From an uncultured Spirochaetales bacterium (lineage in GTDB: Bacteria > Spirochaetota > Spirochaetia > Sphaerochaetales > Sphaerochaetaceae): DNA of 64,000 bases. The position numbers and the translations under genes are program-made. This document shows positions 16,294 to 27,516 of the stretch, one piece after another (position 1 is the stretch's first letter; each line of letters begins with the position of its first letter). The notes below the pieces were generated by a model. It ran no database searches and had not been told where the DNA came from. It saw only the letters and a list, made by a program, of their open reading frames with translations. Location: contig CASFDW010000002.1 of NCBI GenBank assembly GCA_949293595.1, positions 310,001 through 374,000 on the forward strand, written 5' to 3'.

Positions 16294-18372
16294 ATGGAAA
16301 ATGTACCTGGATTGTTTGCAAGCATGGTCTTCGACGACCATGTGATGAGGCAGATGTTGCCCAAAGGTGTCTATCTTTCACTAAAGAGGACAATGTCCGA
16401 GGCCAGCGCACTCGACGAGGATGTCGCGGATGTCGTCGCTGCCGCAATGAAGGATTGGGCTGTGTCCAAGGGGGCCACCCATTTCACCCATTGGTTCCAG
16501 CCTATGACGGGTGTCACGGCAGAGAAGCACGACAGCTTCCTTTCGATAGACAGGAACGGATCCGTGATAATGGATTTTTCCGGAAAGGAGCTGATAAAGG
16601 GAGAGCCGGATGCGTCATCTTTCCCCTCCGGTGGGCTACGGGCCACCTTCGAGGCCCGCGGATACACGGCGTGGGATCCCACCAGCTACGCATTCATAAA
16701 GGATGACACATTGTGCATTCCTACGGCCTTCTGCTCATATAACGGACAGATATTGGATAAGAAGACGCCTCTTTTGCGAAGCATGGACGCCATAAGCCGC
16801 CAGGCAGTGAGGGCGCTTGCCCTTTTCGGGAAGGAGGTGAAGAGGGTCAGCGCCACGATAGGGGCCGAGCAGGAATACTTCCTCGTGGACAAGAAGGATT
16901 ATTCCGGAAGACTCGATCTCAGACTCGCAGGAAGGACCGTGATCGGGGCCCCCGCCGCGAAGGGGCAGGAAAAGGAGGACCATTACTTCGGTTCGATAAG
17001 GCCGAGGGTCAAGGCCTTCATGGAGGATCTGGACCGCGAGCTTTGGCAGCTGGGAATACCTGCGAAGACAGAACACAACGAGGTTGCTCCCTGCCAGCAC
17101 GAGATGGCTCCGATCTTCGATACTGCGAACAAGGCGACCGATGCAAACCAGCTGACGATGGAGGTCATGAGGAAGGTTGCGGACAGGCATGGTTTCGCAT
17201 GTCTGCTCCATGAGAAGCCGTTTGCAGGGATAAACGGTTCGGGAAAGCACAACAACTGGGCGCTTTCAAGCGATACTGGGGAAAATCTTCTCGATCCGGG
17301 GAGCACCCCCGGGGAGAACGCACAGTTCCTTCTCTTCCTGACTGCCGTGATCGCTGCGGTGGATGAGTATCAGGATCTTCTCCGCATCAGTGTCGCAAGC
17401 GCAGGAAACGACCACCGTCTTGGTGCGAACGAAGCTCCTCCGGCTATCGTGTCGATTTTCGTGGGGGAGGAGCTGGACGGCGTAATCTCCTCCATCGTTG
17501 ACGACAAGGTCGTGAGGGGCGGAAGCACCTCGGGCCATATTGATATCGGAACAAGCGTGCTGCCGAAGCTGTCAAAGGATAATTCTGACAGGAACAGGAC
17601 AAGCCCATTCGCCTTCACCGGCAACAAGTTCGAGTTCCGCATGCCCGGATCCTCTTTCAACATCGCATGCACCAATGTGATGCTGAACACTGCTGTCGCC
17701 GATTTTCTGGAACGTTTCTGCTGCGAGCTGGAGGCGGCCGCGGATTTCAACTCCGCACTGAACATCCTGATCAAGCGGGAGCTCGGGGCACACCGCCGCA
17801 TCCTGTTCAACGGCAACGGGTACAGCCGTGAATGGGAGACCGAGGCAATGAGAAGGGGTTTGTCCAACTACAAGAGGACCCCTGATGCACTGATCCACTA
17901 TTGTGACGAGAAGAATGTCAGCCTTTTCATCAGGCACGGCATATACACCAGGCAGGAGATGGAATCGCGCATGGAGATAGGACTTGAGGAATACCGCAAG
18001 GCCGTGCAGATCGAAGCTTCCGTGATGCTGGAGATGCTTGGGAGGCAGGTCGTTCCCGCAGCGGTGGCCTTTTCCAAGGATGTCGCGCTCTCCATCGGTG
18101 CAAAGACAACGGTTGGCATCCCTGCCGAGGGTGAGAGAAAGCTGTGTGCCGGAATAACATCCCGGATCGATGTGCTTTCAGAATGTATTGAAAGGCTCGA
18201 GGAATCACTTTCTTCCGTTCCTTCCGGAATATATGAAGCGGCAAAATGGTGTGCGGATGTTGTTCTTCCCAGGATGGATGATTGCAGGAAATGTTCCGAC
18301 AAGCTTGAGACCTTGGTCGGTAAGAAGTATTGGCCAATGCCAACTTATTCCGACATCCTGTTCTACGTGTGA
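16294..18372 (+). CDS. glnN: Glutamine synthetase, type III
   Basis: A 692-residue GSIII, the large dodecameric form found in Bacteroidetes, spirochaetes and some clostridia. Family-specific blocks are THFTHWFQPMTG near residue 55, a catalytic GAEQEYFLVD near 190, EHNEVAPCQHEMAP, GINGSGKHNNWALS and NDHRLGANEAPPA. The ATG at 16294 is 7 nt from GGAGG; an ATG two codons earlier is too close to that site. It is the third gene after glnA and the ANTAR gene. Having both GSI and GSIII in one operon implies they serve different ammonia regimes or subunit roles, which the sequence cannot decide. Confidence 0.95.
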   Translation: MENVPGLFASMVFDDHVMRQMLPKGVYLSLKRTMSEASALDEDVADVVAAAMKDWAVSKGATHFTHWFQPMTGVTAEKHDSFLSIDRNGSVIMDFSGKELIKGEPDASSFPSGGLRATFEARGYTAWDPTSYAFIKDDTLCIPTAFCSYNGQILDKKTPLLRSMDAISRQAVRALALFGKEVKRVSATIGAEQEYFLVDKKDYSGRLDLRLAGRTVIGAPAAKGQEKEDHYFGSIRPRVKAFMEDLDRELWQLGIPAKTEHNEVAPCQHEMAPIFDTANKATDANQLTMEVMRKVADRHGFACLLHEKPFAGINGSGKHNNWALSSDTGENLLDPGSTPGENAQFLLFLTAVIAAVDEYQDLLRISVASAGNDHRLGANEAPPAIVSIFVGEELDGVISSIVDDKVVRGGSTSGHIDIGTSVLPKLSKDNSDRNRTSPFAFTGNKFEFRMPGSSFNIACTNVMLNTAVADFLERFCCELEAAADFNSALNILIKRELGAHRRILFNGNGYSREWETEAMRRGLSNYKRTPDALIHYCDEKNVSLFIRHGIYTRQEMESRMEIGLEEYRKAVQIEASVMLEMLGRQVVPAAVAFSKDVALSIGAKTTVGIPAEGERKLCAGITSRIDVLSECIERLEESLSSVPSGIYEAAKWCADVVLPRMDDCRKCSDKLETLVGKKYWPMPTYSDILFYV

Positions 18373-18379
18373 CTGCGCC

Positions 18380-18418
18380 ACGGGGGATTTCCCTCCCCCG
18401 TAGTTTTTGTTTTTTTCC
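18380..18418 (+). terminator. Terminator of the glnA operon
   Basis: An 8-bp stem ACGGGGGA/TCCCCCGT with loop TTTCCC is followed by AGTTTTTGTTTTTTT. Confidence 0.85.
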
Positions 18419-18446
18419 CGTGTTATCCTCTGGGTGGGAGGATATC

Positions 18447-18923
18447 ATGGAGATCGTGCCGGCATACGATATGGATGACGAGGTTGCGAGGCTGTTTTCC
18501 GAGTATACAGCCATGCTCGTTGATCGCAATCCTTTGTTTTCCTCATACCTCGACATGCAGTCATACGGGGAAGAGCTTGCTTCGCCCGGAAGATGGTACT
18601 CTCCTCCGGACGGCAGGCTTTATGTCGCAATTGATGACGGCGTGTCCGCCGGATGCATAGGGCTCAAGAGGCTTGATGGAAAAGGGTGCGAGATGAAGCG
18701 GCTTTATATCCGTCCTCGTTTCAGGGGGCGCGGCCATGCGCGCAGGCTTTGCGAAAGGATCATCGCGGATGCCGTTGGAATGGGGTTCAGGTTCATGTAT
18801 CTCGATACCCTGCCTTTCCTTACGGAGGCGGTCGCTTTGTATGAAAGACTTGGCTTTGAACTGACGGAGCCCTACAACAACAGCCCCATGGGCGATTCCA
18901 TATTCATGAGAAAGGAATTATGA
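18447..18923 (+). CDS. GNAT family N-acetyltransferase
   Basis: A 158-residue acetyl-CoA dependent acetyltransferase. Motif A is IRPRFRGRGHARRLCERII (near residue 93), with the R-x-x-G-x-G/A pyrophosphate loop; motif B is LYERLGFELTEPYNNSP. The substrate is unknown. The ATG at 18447 follows GGGAGG. It is a single gene after the glnA terminator, and its end overlaps the converging permease gene by six bases. Confidence 0.88.
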   Translation: MEIVPAYDMDDEVARLFSEYTAMLVDRNPLFSSYLDMQSYGEELASPGRWYSPPDGRLYVAIDDGVSAGCIGLKRLDGKGCEMKRLYIRPRFRGRGHARRLCERIIADAVGMGFRFMYLDTLPFLTEAVALYERLGFELTEPYNNSPMGDSIFMRKEL

Positions 18924-20075
18924 GACCTCCCGTCCGTCCGGGCCATCCGGTGCTGTGATGTTTTTCCCGGCGGTTTTCCTTGAATGCTTTTCCCGTAGCA
19001 GTCTGTAGGCGACCGTGCATACAGGGACTGCGAAAAGCATTCCAACCAGCCCGAATACGGAGCCGGAAGCCGTGACGGCGATGAAGACATACACCGACGG
19101 CAGCCCCAGCGATGAACCGACGACCCTGGGATATATCAGATTGCCTTCGACCTGTTGCAGTATCAATATGAATATAAGGAAGAAAAGGCCGCTCAAGGGT
19201 GAGGTGACACCTATGATGAAGGCACCGATGACCGCACTGACCAGCGCTCCATAGATGGGTATCAGAGCGGAGAGACAGGTCAGCGCGCTTATCATCGGGG
19301 CGTAGGGGAAGCGGAACAGGAGCATTCCTGCAAGGCATAGTCCGCCAAGTATCACCGCCTCCAGACATTGCGCCGAGATGTATTTTGAGAACACCTCGTC
19401 GGCGACATGCCCGACATGCAGTATTCTTTCAGCCGTGTCCTTCCTCAGAAAAGTTTCCATCAGTTTGTTGAGGTGTCCGAGAATCCTTTCCTTTCCCGCG
19501 GTGAAATATATTCCGAACACGAGTGATACGAAGAATGTCACGACGGATTTGATCGTGAGTACCATGGCGGAAAATGTATCCGACAGCAGTGATGCGTATT
19601 GTTCGCGCGTCCAATCGGACATGTCCTGCAAAAAGAACGCGATGTTTTCCCGTATCACGGTTGCTGTGGGCCTCAGTGCGGGGTGTGCCACCAGGTATTC
19701 CTCGACCCGTACGTCGTACTCCCCGACGAACTTTTTCAGCGAAGATGCCAGCACGGAGATCGCCTTGATGAATTCCGGGACGACCACCGCGACGACTATG
19801 GCGAGTATGGCTGCGATTGACAACAGTCCGAGCGCTATCGCAAGAGGTCTCACAAATCTTTGTGCCAGCCCCGCTTTTCTCAGCAGGTGGTCGAATTTTG
19901 TCGACACAAGGTTGATGACGAATGCTATGCATATTCCTGTCGCAATCGGAATCACGACACCGTTTTTGATCGTGTTCAGATATGGCTGGAACGAGGAGAA
20001 GTCGGATATGAGCCGGTAGAAGGATATCAGCAGGATGCCGAGGGCGAGCAGCGACAGGAATTTCTTTTTCGTCAT
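18918..20075 (-). CDS. AI-2E family transporter (PerM-like)
   Basis: A 385-residue inner-membrane protein with about eight hydrophobic segments. The order is an N-terminal pair (residues 5-25 and 35-55), a long segment near 65-90, a soluble central loop, and a clustered C-terminal set (MLLFRFPYAPMISALTCLSALIP, VTSPLSGLFFLIFILILQQVEG). The C-terminal NLIYPRVVGSSLGLP is typical of the family. Members export small molecules or ions; the substrate here is unknown. No Shine-Dalgarno precedes the ATG at 20075. A TATACA box 9 nt up suggests a very short leader. A Met 16 codons upstream is possible but not supported. Confidence 0.85.
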   Translation of the reverse strand: MTKKKFLSLLALGILLISFYRLISDFSSFQPYLNTIKNGVVIPIATGICIAFVINLVSTKFDHLLRKAGLAQRFVRPLAIALGLLSIAAILAIVVAVVVPEFIKAISVLASSLKKFVGEYDVRVEEYLVAHPALRPTATVIRENIAFFLQDMSDWTREQYASLLSDTFSAMVLTIKSVVTFFVSLVFGIYFTAGKERILGHLNKLMETFLRKDTAERILHVGHVADEVFSKYISAQCLEAVILGGLCLAGMLLFRFPYAPMISALTCLSALIPIYGALVSAVIGAFIIGVTSPLSGLFFLIFILILQQVEGNLIYPRVVGSSLGLPSVYVFIAVTASGSVFGLVGMLFAVPVCTVAYRLLREKHSRKTAGKNITAPDGPDGREVS

Positions 20076-20168
20076 ATTAGGAAATGTATAAAAAACTTTG
20101 GGTGAAAGCAATCCGGCTTGCATTTTTGGCTAAAACCTTTTTTGCCGATGGATTTTTGTATTGTGATA

Positions 20169-20204
20169 TTGTGGTTTGGCCGTTTTCGTTTCTATAATGG
20201 TAAT
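20169..20204 (+). promoter_or_regulatory. Leaderless promoter of the serine dehydratase gene
   Basis: TTGTGG (20169-20174), 18-nt spacer, perfect TATAAT (20193-20198), then 6 nt (GGTAAT) to the ATG at 20205. There is no Shine-Dalgarno. Confidence 0.65.
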
Positions 20205-21407
20205 ATGGAATCTTTGAGAGAGCTTTATAGGATAGGGTATGGGCCGTCGTCCAGCCATACGATGGGGCCGCGCAAGGCGGCGGAGGATTTCATTTCCAGA
20301 TATCCGGAGATCAAATCGGTCAAGGCCGAATTGTTCGGTTCCCTTGCCGCCACGGGCAAAGGCCACCTTACCGACAAGGCGATACGCGAGGCTTTTCAGC
20401 AGAAGGGTGTCGAGACGGAGATTTTCTGGTATCCGGATGTTTTCAAGAGTTTTCACCCTAACTGCCTCGGTCTCTCATCAGCCGATGGAAGCGTTTATGA
20501 GACATATTATTCCGTCGGAGGCGGAAAGATCGTCCGTGAGAACGAGGCGAAGAAAGAGGATGCGGACGTATATCCGGACGACAAGCTTGGCAGCATGAAG
20601 AAGCTTCTTGCGTATTGTGATACCGAAGGGCTCCAGCTATGGGAGGTCGTCCTTGATTTCGAAGGTTCCGGCATCGTGGATTACATAGGGGAGGTATGGT
20701 CGGTGATGCAGGATGCGATCAAGCGCGGGCTTGATAACGAAGGCGTCCTGCCCGGAGGGTTGAAGCTCGCCAGGAAGGCTTGTCTTGTGCATGAGCAGGC
20801 AATGTCCATGACAGGAGCCCTCGGAAACACCCTTGTCGCCCATTCCTATGCCTTGGCCGTGAGCGAGGAGAATGCCGGTGGAGGCAGGATCGTAACGGCG
20901 CCCACCTGTGGCTCCTGCGGCGTCCTTCCTGGTGCGCTGTATTACATCATGCAGGAATACAACATTCCGGAAAAAAGGGTTCTGCGCGCACTGATGACCG
21001 CAGGGCTTGTCGGAAACATAGTCAAGACCAACGGATCGATAAGCGGCGCCGAGGTAGGATGCCAGGGTGAGGTTGGTGTTGCCTGTGCAATGGCCGGTGC
21101 TGCCGTCGCACAGCTTCTCGGTGGTACCATCCACCAGATAGAGTATGCTGCGGAAATGGGTCTCGAACACCATCTGGGGCTCACATGCGACCCGTTGAAG
21201 GGGCTTGTCCAGATCCCGTGCATCGAGCGCAACGGTTTTGCATGCATGAGGGCCGTCGACCATGCCTCGTACGCCCTTGTCGGGGATGGAAGGCACAAGA
21301 TCAGTTTCGACGATGTTGTAGAGGTTATGATGGAGACCGGGCATGCGCTACCGTCGCTGTACAGGGAAACCAGCATGGGCGGCTTGGCAAGGGTGTACGG
21401 AATCTAG
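20205..21407 (+). CDS. L-serine dehydratase, iron-sulfur dependent, single chain
   Basis: A 400-residue enzyme that converts serine to pyruvate and ammonia using an oxygen-labile [4Fe-4S] cluster. The N-terminal beta-type domain begins GYGPSSSHTMGPRKAA. The alpha-type domain carries the cluster Cys in APTCGSCGVLPG, GCQGEVGVACAMAG and GLTCDPLKGLVQIPC. The two domains are fused in the beta-alpha order. It supplies pyruvate for PFOR and ammonia for the nitrogen genes. Transcription appears leaderless. The stop is shared on the CTAG tetramer with the converging TOPRIM-like gene. Confidence 0.94.
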   Translation: MESLRELYRIGYGPSSSHTMGPRKAAEDFISRYPEIKSVKAELFGSLAATGKGHLTDKAIREAFQQKGVETEIFWYPDVFKSFHPNCLGLSSADGSVYETYYSVGGGKIVRENEAKKEDADVYPDDKLGSMKKLLAYCDTEGLQLWEVVLDFEGSGIVDYIGEVWSVMQDAIKRGLDNEGVLPGGLKLARKACLVHEQAMSMTGALGNTLVAHSYALAVSEENAGGGRIVTAPTCGSCGVLPGALYYIMQEYNIPEKRVLRALMTAGLVGNIVKTNGSISGAEVGCQGEVGVACAMAGAAVAQLLGGTIHQIEYAAEMGLEHHLGLTCDPLKGLVQIPCIERNGFACMRAVDHASYALVGDGRHKISFDDVVEVMMETGHALPSLYRETSMGGLARVYGI

Positions 21408-22123
21408 TCCCCTGGAACGGAAAGGTATGAGAACTCCTTGAAAAGAAGATTGATGTTCGTGTGCCTTTCAAGGCTTTTCGTATCCTTTCTTATCTCATCC
21501 CATGATTGCTGGAAATTGCTCCCGAGAGGGGAGCATTCTTTTTCAATGTATGCAAGAAACGACTGCCAGTCCTTTTTGAAACGGGATGAGAAGGTGTCTG
21601 CGAGGCCGGTCTTTCTGCTGTCGTTCATGTTTCCAGCCTCGCCATATAGCGCATGCTCGAGATTATGCGACATGTAGTACAGCCGGTACGGCGTCTCGTC
21701 ATTGATCATTCTTTCGTCCGATAGTATGTTCATGTTCTTTCTTTTCTTGCGGTTTCTTGCCTTGATCGATGAGACATACGCCGTCTCGATGTGGTCCTCG
21801 AGGTATTCGATCCTCTGCGCATCCCTGTTTTCCAATATGAGGCCGTCGTCGATGAAGACCCCATCGGTATCCGTTATTTGGAATACCGCAAGCATGTCGC
21901 CCTTTTTGAGCGCATAGCGTTTCATCTCCATTCTCACTATGTCGCGGACATCGTCCATGACGGATCCCTTCTCCCTGTCATGGGTGAGGATCGGATCCCC
22001 GTGCGCTATGTGGAACTTGATCTCGTTGTGGTTGAAAAAAGCCTTCATGATGTAATAGAGGGCGTTCTCGTCGGTCTGTCCCTCGCATATCAGCAGTACC
22101 AGCTTCCTAGTCTTCCTCATCAT
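21404..22123 (-). CDS. TOPRIM/RloB-like protein, partner of the AAA ATPase
   Basis: A 239-residue protein. It opens with KLVLLICEGQTDENALYYIM, which fits the first TOPRIM motif (conserved Glu). Near residue 90 VFQITDTDGVFIDDG supplies an Asp-x-Asp, as in TOPRIM and RloB/OLD-type nucleases. A basic patch KARNRKKRKNM follows. It starts inside the end of the ATPase gene (17-base overlap; ATG 22123 or 22120), so the two are translationally coupled. Such ATPase/TOPRIM pairs are often anti-phage effectors (OLD-like, AbiL, PARIS type). Here the defence role is inference, as no other defence gene is nearby. Confidence 0.6.
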   Translation of the reverse strand: MMRKTRKLVLLICEGQTDENALYYIMKAFFNHNEIKFHIAHGDPILTHDREKGSVMDDVRDIVRMEMKRYALKKGDMLAVFQITDTDGVFIDDGLILENRDAQRIEYLEDHIETAYVSSIKARNRKKRKNMNILSDERMINDETPYRLYYMSHNLEHALYGEAGNMNDSRKTGLADTFSSRFKKDWQSFLAYIEKECSPLGSNFQQSWDEIRKDTKSLERHTNINLLFKEFSYLSVPGD

Positions 22124-23495
22124 CCCTCCATGCCTTTCTCAAAGCCATTCCTATCTCGTGGCTGTCCGTCTCCTCGTAGATGTTCTCCTTCGTGCCTCCC
22201 AGAAGGATGCTCCTTATATAGACATCCCTGAGGTTGTTGGTATTTTTGATGTTCGTCATCCTGATATATCTGTTTTCAGGATTTGACGTGCTGAAAACCA
22301 CCGAGTCCTTGTCGATCATCTCCAGGATCCTGAGGTTGTGGCTGGTGAATATCATCTGCCCCTTAGCTCCGTGGCTGAATACGGAGACGAGCTCTCCCAG
22401 AAGATATTCGAATATGCTTGCATCGAATTCGTCTATCACAAGGCAGACGGACGGGTTGTTGTATACGCACAGCAGTATGTTGAGGATCGAGATTATCTTG
22501 ATTATCCCCTCGGATTCGAACCTCAGGGGGATCGCCTTTCCGTTCTTCAACGAGACGATCTCGACCCTGACACCCTTCTTTCCGCTGTCCGTGAGCTCCT
22601 CTCCCGCGGTGTATAGTCCGAGCTCCAGATGCGGGACTATGGCCGAGAGTACGGTGTTCATCTCCCTTATCATGCGCCTGAGCTGCCTCTCCTCGTCCAT
22701 GCCGAGCACCTGGCTGTGCTTCAGGTCGATTATTATCTGGCCCAGCGATATCCCGCCTTCAACCGTCTTCTTCTGGAAGGACAGCTTCAGCTTGTCATCC
22801 TTCACGATTCCCGCCTCCCTGGTGCTTATGACAACAAGGGATGTCCCTGCATAATTCCTTATGGCCGCGACCGGTATGGCGTATTCATCCCGGAATTCAC
22901 CTGCAAGCTTTGAGAACACCTCGTATCCGCCGTCTTTTCCGAATATGTAGGAGCTTCCTGTCCTTTCTGCCATGCGGGATGCCACCATAAGGTCCAGCGA
23001 GGTGTTCTTGTCCGATCTTGTGATTTTTTTGAATGTCGATTCCGGTTTGAATCCAAGACTTCCAGCATCATGGCGGACCAGGAGCTTCTCCCTTCCGTAG
23101 CCTCCGTCCTGCTTCTTCCTGACGCTCAGGCTTTCAGAACCGATTGACGCCCTCCCTTCCTTGTTGAGTATGGACAGGCTGTATGTGTAAAGGCCAAGGC
23201 TTTCCATCTCCTGGTCCATCAGGCGGAGCGTCAGCCTTATCGTGGATTCCGAGCTGTCGACGTTTATGTACGAGGCCGCATCATCTCCCAGACTTTCTCC
23301 GCTCATGATGGTCCTCAGCATGTGGAATGCGTCTATCACGGCTGTCTTCCCGCTGCCGTTTTGTCCGTATATGCCCAGTATGTCCGCCGTGTGCGTTTCC
23401 TTCTTCAGTGCCGAAGGCATCTGGAATCCGCCTCGTTTCACGTTTTTGAAATCCTCCAATTCGATTTCTTCCAGCCTGACAATCAGATTATCCAT
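22107..23495 (-). CDS. AAA/ABC-type ATPase (SMC-like), partner of TOPRIM-like protein
   Basis: A 462-residue ATPase of the AAA15/AAA21 kind. Walker A is GIYGQNGSGKTAV (near residue 40), preceded by LEDFKNVKRGGF as in RecF-like proteins. A signature-like FESEGIIKIISILNILL comes before Walker B (VCLVIDEFDAS) and a switch His in QMIFTSHN. I use the second of two adjacent ATGs (23495), 6 nt after GGGAGG; 23498 is also possible. It is the first gene of a two-gene unit with the TOPRIM-like protein. Its likely role is ATP-dependent control of that protein on DNA or tRNA; the specific system is not identified. Confidence 0.8.
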   Translation of the reverse strand: MDNLIVRLEEIELEDFKNVKRGGFQMPSALKKETHTADILGIYGQNGSGKTAVIDAFHMLRTIMSGESLGDDAASYINVDSSESTIRLTLRLMDQEMESLGLYTYSLSILNKEGRASIGSESLSVRKKQDGGYGREKLLVRHDAGSLGFKPESTFKKITRSDKNTSLDLMVASRMAERTGSSYIFGKDGGYEVFSKLAGEFRDEYAIPVAAIRNYAGTSLVVISTREAGIVKDDKLKLSFQKKTVEGGISLGQIIIDLKHSQVLGMDEERQLRRMIREMNTVLSAIVPHLELGLYTAGEELTDSGKKGVRVEIVSLKNGKAIPLRFESEGIIKIISILNILLCVYNNPSVCLVIDEFDASIFEYLLGELVSVFSHGAKGQMIFTSHNLRILEMIDKDSVVFSTSNPENRYIRMTNIKNTNNLRDVYIRSILLGGTKENIYEETDSHEIGMALRKAWRDDEED

Positions 23496-23498
23496 CAT

Positions 23499-23785
23499 TG
23501 GCCTCCCCTTATAAGTATAACTTAATCTTATTAAAAAAGGGTGGGCCAATCATTGAAACGGTATAAAAAATCCTGTTTTCTGGATTTGATTGTTTGTTTT
23601 TGTGTTCGGAAAAGCATGTTTTAATCCATGCTTGTTTCCCTGCCGGGGGAATGGGGGGAAAAACAAAGGTGATTCTTTCCTCTTCGACAGTTTGTACCTT
23701 TTGCATGTCTTTCCATGCTGGAGACGGTAGGAAAACATGTCATGAACAAATGTCCGGCACGATTATGTCGGTTTTCATGGATGAC
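23499..23785. other. Intergenic region without recognised gene
   Basis: Roughly 290 bases between the ATPase start and the leuS terminator. It contains the probable ATPase promoter (TATACT near the ATPase end on the minus strand, -35 unclear). I see no convincing reading frame, tRNA or structured RNA. Confidence 0.6.
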
Positions 23786-23816
23786 GAAAAAACCCCGGAT
23801 GTGTTCCAATCCGGGG
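23786..23816 (-). terminator. Terminator of leuS
   Basis: On the minus strand the stem CCCCGGAT/ATCCGGGG with an 8-nt loop is followed by TTTTTT. It lies about 19 bases after the leuS stop codon. Confidence 0.85.
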
Positions 23817-23834
23817 CGTCTTTAATGAATCTGG

Positions 23835-26351
<2,517 letters not shown>

Positions 26352-26387
26352 ACGGCTAATGATAATGTCTTACTCTTTTTTGTTCAA
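26352..26387 (-). promoter_or_regulatory. Leaderless promoter of leuS
   Basis: On the minus strand TTGAAC (26382-26387), exact 17-nt spacer, TATCAT (26359-26364), then 7 nt to the ATG. Confidence 0.7.
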
Positions 26388-26409
26388 TAAACGCCGCCTT
26401 GAGGCTGGT

Positions 26410-27372
26410 TCATTTCTTCCTTGCGGCTCCGATGTGCCGCTTGATCCTGGAGGCGTTGAATCCGGAGAACGGGTAGAAGGGCAGGAGTGCGTCCATCACG
26501 AGCAGCGGGAGTGTCATCCGAGGACAGCCGGTTGTCAGGGCCAGGATGGTTTCAAAGGCAATGCACAGCACCGCCGCAAGGGCGAGGCGGGAACGTTTTT
26601 CAGCGATCCTCCAGTCCCCTCCTTTCACATACACACCCGCAATCGGTGGGATGAAAAAAGGCATGGCAAGTGCGGATAACAGGCTGTATGCCAGGCTTGT
26701 GTCCCAGCCGAGCAGGATGGAATGCCTCCAGCCCAGGACAAGCTTCATCATGATGCACCTGCCAAGAGACAGGGCGAGCATAAGGCAAAGGCTTTCCATC
26801 ACCGGGGCATTGAGTCTCAAAGCGAAGATCATGGAGGTCAAAATGGAGAAAACGGCCAGACAGGCCCATCCATACATGCTTTCATGTCGGATGTCCCTGC
26901 CTTGTCCACGGTGCCATAAGAAGTATCCGAAGTCGAAAAAATGGCTCATGCGCATCCAAACCTTGAAAAGGCCGATGCCGAATGTCCTTATCTGTGCAAA
27001 AAGATCCATTATCCGCATGTCCTGGTAGAACAGCTTGAAAGAGGAGGGGTTGTCCCCCTCGATTAGCAGCAGGATCTCGTTGCAGCCCTCCTTCTCAAGA
27101 TGGGCGTACATCGCATCCCTGAGGGCGGATGCAATCCCTCGGCCCCGTGCCTCGTCTCCCGTATACAGCCAGCCTATGTAGCCGATTCTTTTTCCTCCAG
27201 GTATCGTGAAAACATCCGCGTTGCAGCCTCCCGTGATCCTTCCGTCCTCCCTGGCCACTATGGTATGTTCCTTATGCAGGAAGAAGATGCTGTGGTACGA
27301 CGGGCTGAAACAGGAGGCCATCAGGTTCCTGGTCTCTTCTGTCTCCCCGTCCTTGATGAGGGAAATGTCCAT
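26410..27372 (-). CDS. GNAT acetyltransferase fused to a multi-span membrane domain
   Basis: A 320-residue protein. Residues 1-130 are a GNAT domain with motif A in IGWLYTGDEARGRGIASALRDAMY and motif B around NPSSFKLFYQDM. Residues 150-310 contain several hydrophobic spans (YGWACLAVFSILTSMIF, SLAYSLLSALAMPFFIPPIAG, LALAAVLCIAFETILALTT, MTLPLLVMDALLPFYPFS). The C-terminus is basic. The combination suggests acetylation of a membrane or envelope substrate, but no substrate can be named. A start at 27372 fits both the domain boundary and a leaderless promoter. The long open frame further upstream on this strand is only the antisense of parE. Confidence 0.75.
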   Translation of the reverse strand: MDISLIKDGETEETRNLMASCFSPSYHSIFFLHKEHTIVAREDGRITGGCNADVFTIPGGKRIGYIGWLYTGDEARGRGIASALRDAMYAHLEKEGCNEILLLIEGDNPSSFKLFYQDMRIMDLFAQIRTFGIGLFKVWMRMSHFFDFGYFLWHRGQGRDIRHESMYGWACLAVFSILTSMIFALRLNAPVMESLCLMLALSLGRCIMMKLVLGWRHSILLGWDTSLAYSLLSALAMPFFIPPIAGVYVKGGDWRIAEKRSRLALAAVLCIAFETILALTTGCPRMTLPLLVMDALLPFYPFSGFNASRIKRHIGAARKK

Positions 27373-27407
27373 ACCGATATTCTGCCTTCTTCCGCAGTTT
27401 GAGGCAA
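27373..27407 (-). promoter_or_regulatory. Leaderless promoter of the GNAT-membrane gene
   Basis: On the minus strand TTGCCT (27402-27407), 17-nt spacer, CAGAAT (27379-27384), then 6 nt to the ATG at 27372. No Shine-Dalgarno is present. Confidence 0.55.
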
Positions 27408-27478
27408 CAGCTGGGAATTTAATGGACAACCGGTAACTTGCCGCATGTGTGCAGGTATATAAAATATATAAGCGTTGT

Positions 27479-27516
27479 TTGCATTTATGTTGAAAATTAG
27501 GGTATAGTTGATGAAT
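27479..27516 (+). promoter_or_regulatory. Leaderless promoter of parE
   Basis: TTGCAT (27479-27484), 18-nt spacer, TATAGT (27503-27508), then 8 nt to the ATG at 27517. An ATG at 27511 is only 2 nt from the -10 and should precede the transcript start. Confidence 0.6.
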
